DNA of 64,000 nucleotides from Bradyrhizobium sp. CCGUVB4N (GTDB lineage: Bacteria > Pseudomonadota > Alphaproteobacteria > Rhizobiales > Xanthobacteraceae): the NCBI RefSeq assembly GCF_024199945.1, contig NZ_JANADP010000001.1, positions 558,001 through 622,000 of the forward strand, given 5' to 3'. Of this stretch, positions 18,581 to 26,888 are shown one piece after another; the first letter of the stretch is position 1, and the number at the start of each line of letters is the position of its first letter. Both the position numbers and the translations under genes were made by a program. The notes beneath the pieces were generated by a model. It was not told the DNA's origin. It made no database searches and worked only from the letters and a program-made list of their open reading frames with translations.

Positions 18581-19498
18581 ATGTCTGTCGAAGAAACGAA
18601 CAATCCGGCTTCATTCAAGTTGCACGACCTGCGCTGCTTCGATGCGGTGGCACGTCTGGGAAGTTTTCAGGCCGCGGCGAATGCACTTCATCGGACGCAC
18701 CCGTCGGTCTTCGCGGCCGTGACGCGGCTGGAGCAACGCCTTGGCCTGACGCTGCTCGATCGGAGTGGCTATCGCGTCGAGCTGACCGAGGTCGGGCGGA
18801 TGTTTCATGCCCGCGCTGCGACATCGTTGCGCGACATCGATAATCTCGATGGTTACGCGCGGCAGCTGGCGACTGGCGAAGAGCCGGTGCTGCGGGTCGT
18901 CCTCGGCGATCTATGCGACCGGCCTGCGGTCCTCGGTACGCTCTCGGCGTTCTTCGCGGGGAGGCCGCGCACGCGCTTGCACCTCGATTATGAAGCAGTG
19001 AGCGGACCCTTCGAGCGACTGGCTGATGGCTCCGCGGATTTGATTTTCCACCGCGTCGACGACTCGCGCTACGATCTGGAGCAGATCAGGTTTCGCGAGA
19101 TCCGGCTGCTGCCGGTCGCCGCGCCGGGCTTCCTGGCCGCCGAGGCAGGCGCCGAAATAACACCTCGGCAATTGCAGCTCGTTACGCAGTGCGTGATCCG
19201 TGACACGGCACGCGACACCACTCCCGAGGATCACTTTCTGATCGACGGCGCGCCGCACTGCTCCGTGCCCGACCACACGATGAAGAGGGAGTTGATTCTG
19301 CATCGGATGGCTTGGGGCCATCTGCCGGAATTCATGGTCGAGAACGAACTTCGCACGGGCAAACTGATCAACATGCAGGGGCGCTATATCCCCGGGCGCA
19401 CCGAAACTCTGGCGGCAATGCGGCGTATCGATCGGCCTCATGGACCGGTTGCCGAAGAGTTGTGGGGATGCCTCAAAGACAGCCTTCCGAAATTGTAG
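18581..19498 (+). CDS. LysR family transcriptional regulator
   Basis: A 305-residue regulator. The helix-turn-helix lies in LRCFDAVARLGSFQAAANAL and the conserved wing continues through RLEQRLGLTLLDRSGYRVELTEVG (residues about 15-75). The remainder is the periplasmic-binding-protein-like effector domain. It is divergent from the PcaD-like hydrolase at 17709-18506, the usual arrangement for a LysR protein and its target. The effector cannot be deduced. Confidence 0.88.
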   Translation: MSVEETNNPASFKLHDLRCFDAVARLGSFQAAANALHRTHPSVFAAVTRLEQRLGLTLLDRSGYRVELTEVGRMFHARAATSLRDIDNLDGYARQLATGEEPVLRVVLGDLCDRPAVLGTLSAFFAGRPRTRLHLDYEAVSGPFERLADGSADLIFHRVDDSRYDLEQIRFREIRLLPVAAPGFLAAEAGAEITPRQLQLVTQCVIRDTARDTTPEDHFLIDGAPHCSVPDHTMKRELILHRMAWGHLPEFMVENELRTGKLINMQGRYIPGRTETLAAMRRIDRPHGPVAEELWGCLKDSLPKL

Positions 19499-19600
19499 CT
19501 CTTCCGCCGGCACAAGGTCGCCGGATTAGATATCGGGACCGATGTGGACGAGGGTGAGGCGGCCGCGCCAACGCGGCCCCTGACCATCGTCAGATCAGCC

Positions 19601-22600
19601 CTACACGATCACAAAGTTCGATGCGTGCAATTGGCTGATGGCGGTGTCGACGAAATCGACAGACCCCGCGTTGGGGGCGCTGCCCAGGGCAAGCAGGGTC
19701 CCGCCGTGTCCATCGCTCTTCAGCGCGCTCATGATGTCGGCGACGGAGTGGTAATTGCCGACGCCGTTTGCAAGATCGATGACGCCGAGCGGGTCGTTGC
19801 CAAATCCGGAAATCGTGTCGATCTGATTGCTGGAGTTGATGAAGACGGTCAGGCCCGAGCTCTGATCGCTGATGTTGACATGGGCCGCGCCATTGATGAT
19901 CGCCTGATTGCCGAACCCGACAAAGTTGAACTGGTCTGATCCGCCATTGGCCGTCACGACGTCCAGGCCAATCTGGTTTGTCACGGTTGCCGTGGATCCG
20001 TTGAGCACCACGTGATTGCCGACCCCACCGAGTGTGATTGCGTCGTGGCCCGCGCCGGCAACGACGCTGTCTGCTCCGTTGCCGGCCATGATCGTGTTTG
20101 TTCCCGAACCGACGGTGATCTGGTTGACCATGCCGTCGAGCTTCACGGTGTTGTTGCCATCGCCGAGCGTGACGCTGTTGGCGCCGCCTCCGCCCGTGAC
20201 GAGATCGTTGCCATTTCCGAGGATGACGGTGTTGCCAAATCCGGACAGCGTCACCTGGTTGTCGCCGTTGCCGGCCTTTATCGTGCTCGCTCCGTCACCC
20301 GGATGGACGACATTGTTGCCGTTGCCCAGCGTGATGAAGTTTCCGAATCCGCCTGCGTCGATGGTGTCGTTGCCATTGCCGAGCGTCATCATGGTGGCGC
20401 CCGTCGAGCCCTTCACCGAGATATTGCCGTCGCCACCGGTGACGAGGTTGCCGAATCCCTCCAGATAGACGGTGCTGTCGCCGCTCGACACGTCAACCGT
20501 CCCGTAGAGTCCGGCGTAGATCGTGTCGTTCCCGCCATTGCTGTGGATGACATTGAACATGCCATAGGCATGGATGATGTCGTTGCCCGTCGTACCCTGA
20601 ATGGTGGCATAGCCGGATGTCGGGCCGTCGATGATCGTGGGACCGGCCTGATGCGTGTCGATGATGGTCGTGTGGGCGTCGCTGACGGTCAGGCCCACGC
20701 TGTTTGTGTCGCTCAGGGTGAACGTCGTCGTTGCGCTGCCGTCGCCATGCGGCGAGGCCACAAAGCTGAGGCCGTGCAACTCGGCGGTCAGCTTGTCGGC
20801 GCTGGTCGCTGCAAGTTCGTAGATCCCGTTTCCAAGCGAGATCAATCCTGTCCCCGACAGGATGCCGGCCGCGCCCGCGAGCGTGATGATGAGGCCGTCC
20901 GTTGCTCCGGCGTTGGGATCCGTGATGCTGACGGTCGCGAATGGATTGATCGCAGCTTCGTTGCTGGTCGTTTGCCCCGATACGGCACCCGCGATGGTGG
21001 GCAGGGCCGCGGCTGTCAGCAGAATGCCGCCGTTGCTGTCCTTCGTGATGCCGAACTGCGCGACCGAGGTATTCGCCAATGTGAAGGTCTCGCTGGCCGT
21101 ACCGTTGCTGACCGTGAGCTTCGAGCCGGACACAGTCGCCGTTGCGCCGGCGGCATAGGACAGCCCGGACAGGTCGATCTGATCGCCGAGCGAGATGCCC
21201 TTGATCTGGCTTGCAAAGGTCGATGCGCCCGAAACCAGCTTCTGCTCGATCTTCAGTGTGCCCTGGCCGGAAAAACTGATCGCGTCGTCGGACACCGCGC
21301 CCGCCTTGAGATCAAGCACGCCGCCGGCGATCGTGGTCGCGCCGACAATGCCGCCCGCTTCGGCGAGTTCTGTGGCGCCGAGATGAATCGTCGATGCGTT
21401 CGCGGTGCCCTGATCGAGCACATCAAGCGTGCCGCCGTTCAGAGTGGTGGAGGTGAGGATGCCGCTGTTGGAGACGGAGAGGCTTCCTGAATTCAGGATT
21501 GTTCCGCTCGCCGCGCTGGCGTCGATCGCAGGTGCGCTTGGGTCATTCGTGGGGTCCGCAATGGATCCCGAAACCGTCATCACGCCACCGTTGATGGTGG
21601 CGTTCTTGGCGATCGCTCCCCCGGACAGGTGCAATTGGGCGCCGCTGCCGACAACGGCCGAATCGACTTCGCTTCTGATGACGATGCCGTACGGGCCTCC
21701 CGGAGGATAATAGACCGTCTCTCCCGAAGCATTGACGACACCGCCCGAGTTGACGACGGTGCCGCTGGCAAAGCCACCATTGGTGAGATTCTGGACACCG
21801 CCGGCATTGACGGTGGTTGACGTCACGTAGCCGGTGTCGACGTCCTGCTCGCCGCCATTATTGACGGTGGTGTGATCCGCCCGTCCTGGACCCGGCGCAT
21901 CATGCATATACAGGCCGGCGACATGCTGAATGCCGCCCATGTTGATGGTGGTATAGCTCGCAGCGGACGCAAGCCCGACATCCTGTTCGCCGCCATCGAT
22001 AATCGTGTGGCTGGCGGTGGCTTCCAAATCGTAATTGCCCAGGACCTGCTTGCCACCCGCCAATATCGTCGTGTTCGTGGCTGCGCCGAACACCTTGAAC
22101 AATGTGCCGTTCGATACGGTGAAGCCATCTTCCGTGTAGCCATAGTCGGCAATAAGCGTTGCGCCACTCTGGACAGTGGTATTGGACAGCGTCGCGCCGG
22201 CCTCGAGGATGAGCGTTGCTCCTGCGGAGACGATGCTGTTCTCGAGGACGCCGCCGTCCAGAACCTGCAGCGTCACGCTCTTCGCAACGGTAAATCCGTT
22301 TTCAACCGTACCGTCGCCGATCCCGAGAGCGCTGCCGGCGTTGAAGACTGTCCCCGAAAAGCTGGCATTACCAAGGACGATGAGAACGCCGTATTGATTG
22401 ACGGTCGTGTTGGTCGCCGTCGCGCCGGCCGACAGTTGCATCGTTGCGTTGCTGATTGTCGTGCCGGTCGCCGTGCCACCTGCAGCCACATTCAGCGTGC
22501 CGTAGTTCTGGACGATTGTCCCGGACACCAGCGCGCCGTTCGATACCGTCAAGGTTCCAAAACCTTCGACGGTGGTGCCGGTCGCCATGCTGGCGTCGAC

Positions 22601-23230
22601 GGCCGGCTGGCCGGGGAAGCCCGCGAACGGATCGGGTATCGATCCCGAGACCGTCATGGCGCCGCCATTGACGGTCGCATTCACCGACGTCCCGCCGCCG
22701 GTGACGTCGAATTCACCCCCGTAGTTGATGGTGGCGCCGGTCGCCACGCTTTGGATGACCGGCGGCGGATACACGGGTGCCGTCTCTACGGTTTCGCCGG
22801 AAACGTTGAGTCTACCGCCGGAATTGACGATGGTGCCGCTGGCGCTGCCGCCATTCGTCACATTCTGGACGCCGCCGGAATTGACCGTCGTCGCCGTTGC
22901 GGTGCCCGTATCGATGTCCTGCTCGCCGCCGCTATTGATCGTGGTGTGATCAACGGCGCCGGGGGTTGGGCCTTCATGGACGAATTCGCCGGTGACACGC
23001 TGGATGCCACCTGAGTTGATGGTCGTATAACTGGCGACGCCATCCAGGATGACGTCCTGCTCTCCACCATTGATGACAGTGTGGGTCGCCGTGCTTGTCG
23101 AGGAAGATCCACCGACCGTCTGCAAGCCGCCAGTTTCGATCGTCGTGCTGTCGACGGAAACGCCCCCGGTGACATCCATCGTGTCGCCATTGTGGATGGT
23201 AACGCCACTGGCGGGAGGAACAGCCGTCAT
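19601..23230 (-). CDS. Large repeat protein: AIDA-type passenger repeats plus glycine/asparagine-rich C-terminal repeats
   Basis: This 1209-residue protein has no signal peptide (MTAVPPASGVTIHNGDTMDV). Residues about 1-700 are beta-solenoid repeats of the AIDA/autotransporter passenger kind (TTVNSGGVQNVTNGGSASGT and variants). A segment of about 165 residues from HTVINGGEQDV (about 46-210) recurs at about 407-570. Residues about 740-880 look like a cadherin/VCBS-type domain. Residues about 890-1100 hold LGNGNDTI, GFGN and GNGNN repeats resembling RTX-type nonapeptides but with Asn for Asp at many places. The end, FVDTAISQLHASNFVIV, could be a type I secretion signal. No outer-membrane barrel is present. 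Surface adhesion or biofilm function is inferred. A good ribosome site (GTGGAG) precedes the ATG. No secretion ABC or TolC genes are adjacent. Confidence 0.85.
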   Translation of the reverse strand: MTAVPPASGVTIHNGDTMDVTGGVSVDSTTIETGGLQTVGGSSSTSTATHTVINGGEQDVILDGVASYTTINSGGIQRVTGEFVHEGPTPGAVDHTTINSGGEQDIDTGTATATTVNSGGVQNVTNGGSASGTIVNSGGRLNVSGETVETAPVYPPPVIQSVATGATINYGGEFDVTGGGTSVNATVNGGAMTVSGSIPDPFAGFPGQPAVDASMATGTTVEGFGTLTVSNGALVSGTIVQNYGTLNVAAGGTATGTTISNATMQLSAGATATNTTVNQYGVLIVLGNASFSGTVFNAGSALGIGDGTVENGFTVAKSVTLQVLDGGVLENSIVSAGATLILEAGATLSNTTVQSGATLIADYGYTEDGFTVSNGTLFKVFGAATNTTILAGGKQVLGNYDLEATASHTIIDGGEQDVGLASAASYTTINMGGIQHVAGLYMHDAPGPGRADHTTVNNGGEQDVDTGYVTSTTVNAGGVQNLTNGGFASGTVVNSGGVVNASGETVYYPPGGPYGIVIRSEVDSAVVGSGAQLHLSGGAIAKNATINGGVMTVSGSIADPTNDPSAPAIDASAASGTILNSGSLSVSNSGILTSTTLNGGTLDVLDQGTANASTIHLGATELAEAGGIVGATTIAGGVLDLKAGAVSDDAISFSGQGTLKIEQKLVSGASTFASQIKGISLGDQIDLSGLSYAAGATATVSGSKLTVSNGTASETFTLANTSVAQFGITKDSNGGILLTAAALPTIAGAVSGQTTSNEAAINPFATVSITDPNAGATDGLIITLAGAAGILSGTGLISLGNGIYELAATSADKLTAELHGLSFVASPHGDGSATTTFTLSDTNSVGLTVSDAHTTIIDTHQAGPTIIDGPTSGYATIQGTTGNDIIHAYGMFNVIHSNGGNDTIYAGLYGTVDVSSGDSTVYLEGFGNLVTGGDGNISVKGSTGATMMTLGNGNDTIDAGGFGNFITLGNGNNVVHPGDGASTIKAGNGDNQVTLSGFGNTVILGNGNDLVTGGGGANSVTLGDGNNTVKLDGMVNQITVGSGTNTIMAGNGADSVVAGAGHDAITLGGVGNHVVLNGSTATVTNQIGLDVVTANGGSDQFNFVGFGNQAIINGAAHVNISDQSSGLTVFINSSNQIDTISGFGNDPLGVIDLANGVGNYHSVADIMSALKSDGHGGTLLALGSAPNAGSVDFVDTAISQLHASNFVIV

Positions 23231-23487
23231 TTCAATGCTCCACGATTCGCGTTTGGAAAATCAAACTAAGCAAAATCGTGTGACGGCATTTCAACTTGAG
23301 GGTGCACGGGCTCGGAGTGTCTGTCAAGCTTCCGAAAGAAATCCCACGTATGCGAGAGTCGCGAAGCTAGCTGTCGCATTCATGTCATCGCACAGGCCGC
23401 TTCGCGTGCGACAATTTCTGGAGTTTCGCGTTGTGACGCAAATGTAGGCAGTGCGATTGACTGATACGCTCTTCGCCATTCGCCTCA

Positions 23488-24438
23488 TTACACCAACTTC
23501 CACTTCCCATCCTGCGCACGTTTGAGCGCCGGGTCACTCACCCGCACGTGCTCCGCCAAAAAATCGATGAAGGCGCGCACGCGGGCGGGCAGAGGAGCGG
23601 CGTGGCCGACATAGACCGCGTGAATATCTTCGCGGTCGCCGGGATTGTAGCTTTGCAGCACCGGCACAAGGCGGCCGGCTTCGATGTCGGGGCCGATGTG
23701 GAAGAGGGCGAGGCGCGCGAGTCCGACGCCGCCGAGCGCCAGGCGGCGGGCGATCTCGCCGTCGCTGGCGCGCGCGGCGGGAGACGGCACGGCTTCCTCG
23801 GTGCGGTCGCCGCGCCTGAACGGCCAGCCGCCGCGGATGCGCGGAAAGGTCCAGCCGATGCCGCGGTGCTCGGCGAGATCCGACGGCGTCTTCGGTGTGC
23901 CCGCGCGTGCCAGATAATCCGGCGCGCCGACGACCACCATGCGGCTGGTGCCGAGCTTGCGCGCAATCAGGCGTGAAGTCTTCAGCGGACCGACGCGGAT
24001 AGCGACATCGGCACGCTCCTGCATCAGATCGATCAGCGTGTCGGTCAGCACGAGATCGAGCGTGACCTCGGGATGCTCCGCAAGGAAGCGGGGGATCAGC
24101 GGCATCAGATGCAGCATGCCGAAGGGAATGTTGCTGTTGACCGTGAGGCGGCCGCGTGGCGCGGCGCCGGAGGCGGCCTCGCGCTCGGCTTCCTCCATCT
24201 CGCCGAGGATGCGCAACGAGCGCTGATAGAAGGCCTGGCCTTCCTCCGTCAGCGTCAGCTTGCGCGTGGTGCGGTTGATCAGCCGCGAGCCCAGCCGCGT
24301 CTCCAACCGCGAGATCAGCTTGCTGACGCCTGACGGCGTCAGGCGCAGCTTCCGGGCGGCCTGGGTGAAGCCGCCGAGGTCGACGACACGGACGAAAACC
24401 TCCATCTCGGCGGAGCGGTTGGTGTCGAAACGAGCCAT
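23488..24438 (-). CDS. LysR family transcriptional regulator
   Basis: A 316-residue LysR protein of the large group that acts as local repressor/activator of efflux or oxidoreductase genes. The helix-turn-helix is in MEVFVRVVDLGGFTQAARKL followed by TPSGVSKLISRLETRLGSRL. The rest is the effector-binding fold. It is divergent from an MFS exporter gene with 99 bases between starts; the symmetric CACAA-N9-TTGTG at 24452-24470 is a candidate operator. Control of the exporter and the following aldo/keto reductase is inferred. Confidence 0.9.
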   Translation of the reverse strand: MARFDTNRSAEMEVFVRVVDLGGFTQAARKLRLTPSGVSKLISRLETRLGSRLINRTTRKLTLTEEGQAFYQRSLRILGEMEEAEREAASGAAPRGRLTVNSNIPFGMLHLMPLIPRFLAEHPEVTLDLVLTDTLIDLMQERADVAIRVGPLKTSRLIARKLGTSRMVVVGAPDYLARAGTPKTPSDLAEHRGIGWTFPRIRGGWPFRRGDRTEEAVPSPAARASDGEIARRLALGGVGLARLALFHIGPDIEAGRLVPVLQSYNPGDREDIHAVYVGHAAPLPARVRAFIDFLAEHVRVSDPALKRAQDGKWKLV

Positions 24439-24451
24439 GTTGAATTCACGT

Positions 24452-24470
24452 CACAAATGATTGGATTGTG
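24452..24470. promoter_or_regulatory. Candidate LysR operator in the divergent lysR-MFS region
   Basis: CACAA (24452-24456) and TTGTG (24466-24470) are perfect inverted arms with a nine-base AT-rich spacer, 14 bases upstream of the regulator start and about 70 bases upstream of the transporter. The placement suits autoregulation and activation by the LysR protein at 23488. Confidence 0.4.
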
Positions 24471-24537
24471 GACATTCTAATGGTTTTGCCGCGGCGCGGC
24501 TATCTGCGTGGCTCGTCTTCATCCATTGGAGCTACGC

Positions 24538-25719
24538 ATGCCTCCCGCCGTCCTCGCGCTCACCGCCGGTGCCTTCGGCATCGGCACCACCGAATTCATC
24601 ATCATGGGCCTGCTGCTTCAGGTCGCTGCCGACATGCATGTCTCCGTGCCAGTCGCGGGCCTGCTGATCTCCGGCTATGCGCTCGGCGTGTTCGTCGGCG
24701 CGCCGGTGCTGACGCTCGCCACCCGCCGGCTGCCGCGAAAGACCGTGCTGCTGGCGCTGATGGCGATCTTCACGCTCGGCAATGCTGCCTGTGCGCTCGC
24801 GCCTAACTATGAATTGCTGATGGCCGCGCGGGTGCTGACCTCGCTGGCCCACGGCACCTTTTTCGGTGTCGGCTCGGTGGTGGCGACCGGCCTCGTTGCC
24901 GAGGACAAGCGGGCGTCCGCCATTGCCACGATGTTCATCGGCCTCACGGTCGCGACCCTGTTGGGGGTGCCCTTCGGTGCCTGGTTCGGCCTGATGCTCG
25001 GCTGGCGCGCGGCGTTCTGGGCGGTGACGGCGATTGGCGTGATCGCCTTTGCGGTGGTTGCGGCGCTGGTGCCCGGCCATGTCGGCAACGGCGACAAGCC
25101 GATCTCGCTGGCCGAAGAGATTGCCGTGCTCGGACGCGGACAGGTGCTGCTCGGCCTGGCCATGACCGTGTTCGGCTTTGCCGGCCTGTTCGTCGTCTTC
25201 ACTTACATCCAGCCGATCCTGACGCGTTTCACCGGCTTTTCGGATGCCGCCGTGTCCCCGATCCTGCTGGTGTTCGGCGTCGGGCTTGCGGTCGGCAATG
25301 TTGTCGGCGGCAAGCTCGCCGATCGTGGGCTCGTGCGTGCACTGATCGGCACGCTCGCCGCGCTCGCGATCGTGTTGCTCGGTCTCTCCGCCGTACTGTC
25401 GGTCAAGATCCCCACCATTGCGCTGATCCTGCTGCTTGGTGTCGCGGCGTTTGCAACGGTCGCGCCGTTGCAGCTTCGCGTGCTGGAAGCGGCCGGCCCG
25501 AGTGGCCGCACGTTGGCTTCGAGCCTCAACATCGCCGCGTTCAATCTCGGCAATGCGCTCGGTGCCTGGGTCGGCGGCGTCGCCATCGATCGCGGGCTCG
25601 GCCTTTCCGCGCTGCCGCTGGTTGCGGCGGGCATCACCGCGATCGGACTCTTGCTGGCGCTGTGGAGCCTTCAACTCGATCGCAGGCAGGTCGCCGTTGC
25701 GGCCTGCCCGGCGGAATAG
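24538..25719 (+). CDS. MFS transporter, DHA1 family exporter
   Basis: A 393-residue inner-membrane proton antiporter with about twelve segments, similar to AraJ/YdhP-type exporters: the first segment reads ALTAGAFGIGTTEFIIMGLL, diagnostic for that branch, and the loop after segment 2 is LATRRLPRKTVLL. I place the start at ATG 24538, with TTGGAGC seven bases upstream; an in-frame ATG at 24508 adds ten hydrophilic residues without a ribosome site. It is followed 12 bases later by an aldo/keto reductase, with a divergent LysR upstream. Substrate unknown; drug or sugar export is typical of the family. Confidence 0.88.
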   Translation: MPPAVLALTAGAFGIGTTEFIIMGLLLQVAADMHVSVPVAGLLISGYALGVFVGAPVLTLATRRLPRKTVLLALMAIFTLGNAACALAPNYELLMAARVLTSLAHGTFFGVGSVVATGLVAEDKRASAIATMFIGLTVATLLGVPFGAWFGLMLGWRAAFWAVTAIGVIAFAVVAALVPGHVGNGDKPISLAEEIAVLGRGQVLLGLAMTVFGFAGLFVVFTYIQPILTRFTGFSDAAVSPILLVFGVGLAVGNVVGGKLADRGLVRALIGTLAALAIVLLGLSAVLSVKIPTIALILLLGVAAFATVAPLQLRVLEAAGPSGRTLASSLNIAAFNLGNALGAWVGGVAIDRGLGLSALPLVAAGITAIGLLLALWSLQLDRRQVAVAACPAE

Positions 25720-25731
25720 GGGGAGATGCAC

Positions 25732-26766
25732 ATGCAATACCGCAATCTCGGCGCTTCCGGACTTAAAGTGCCCGTTCTCAGCTTCGGGACCGGCACCTTT
25801 GGCGGCCAGGGCCCGCTGTTCTCGGCCTGGGGCCGCAGTGGCACCGACGAGGCGCGCCGGCTGGTCGACATCTGCCTCGAGGCCGGCGTCAATCTGTTCG
25901 ACAGCGCCGATGTCTATTCGAACGGCGCCTCCGAGGAGATTCTCGGCGTCGCGATCCAGGGCCGGCGCGACAAGGTGCTGGTCTCGACCAAGATGAGCCT
26001 GCCGATGGGCGATGGTCCGCTCGACGCCGGCTCGTCGCGGCATCGCCTGCTGGCCTCGGTCGAGGCGGCACTGCGGCGCCTCGGCACGGATTATATCGAC
26101 CTGCTCCAGCTCCACGCGTTCGACGCCTTCACGCCGATCGAGGAGGTGCTGTCCACGCTCGATACGCTCGTGCGCGCCGGCAAGCTGCGCTATGTCGGCG
26201 TCTCCAACTTCGCCGGCTGGCAGTTGATGAAGTCGCTCGCCATCGCCGATCGTCACGGCTGGCCGCGCTATGTCGCGCATCAGGTCTATTACTCGCTGCT
26301 CGGCCGCGACTATGAGTGGGAGCTGATGCCGCTCGCAGCCGACCAGGGCATCGGCGCGCTGATCTGGAGCCCGCTCGGCTGGGGCCGGCTCACGGGCAAG
26401 ATCCGTCGTGGCCAGCCGCTTCCGCAAGGTAGTCGGCTGCACGCCACCGCGCAGTTCGGTCCGCCCGTGGACGAGCAGCGGCTCTATGCCATCGTCGACG
26501 TGCTCGACGCGATTGCTGACGAGACGGATCGCACCGTGCCGCAGGTCGCCATCGCCTGGCTGTTGTCGCGCCCGACGGTATCGTCCGTGATCATCGGCGC
26601 GCGTGACGAGGCGCAGTTGCGCGACAATCTCGGTGCGGTCGGCTGGTCGCTGAGCGCGGATCAGCTCAAGCGCCTCGACGAGGTCAGCGTGGTGATGCCG
26701 CCCTATCCCTATTATCCCTATCGCGTCCAGGAGGGCTTTGCGCGGCTGAATCCGCCGCTTGCGTGA
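25732..26766 (+). CDS. Aldo/keto reductase
   Basis: A 344-residue NADPH-dependent oxidoreductase of the AKR superfamily. The barrel begins MQYRNLGASGLKVPVLSFGT; catalytic Asp and Tyr are in NLFDSADVYSNGASEE; Lys is in VLVSTKMSLPMGDG; His in LLQLHAFDAFTPIEE. The nucleotide-binding end carries SSVIIGARDEAQLRDNL. ATG 25732 is preferred to ATG 25726 because the GGGGGAG ribosome site abuts the latter. It forms an operon with the MFS exporter; the substrate is not evident. Confidence 0.9.
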   Translation: MQYRNLGASGLKVPVLSFGTGTFGGQGPLFSAWGRSGTDEARRLVDICLEAGVNLFDSADVYSNGASEEILGVAIQGRRDKVLVSTKMSLPMGDGPLDAGSSRHRLLASVEAALRRLGTDYIDLLQLHAFDAFTPIEEVLSTLDTLVRAGKLRYVGVSNFAGWQLMKSLAIADRHGWPRYVAHQVYYSLLGRDYEWELMPLAADQGIGALIWSPLGWGRLTGKIRRGQPLPQGSRLHATAQFGPPVDEQRLYAIVDVLDAIADETDRTVPQVAIAWLLSRPTVSSVIIGARDEAQLRDNLGAVGWSLSADQLKRLDEVSVVMPPYPYYPYRVQEGFARLNPPLA

Positions 26767-26888
26767 GTGCATCGATCCCTGACAATTCGTCGCATTGGCG
26801 GCTGCCGCCAATGCGCCATGCAGAAACGCCGCTGTACAGGTCTCAACGCGCTCCGTAACCTCCGCGCCGCAATTTCAGGAGATGCGAC

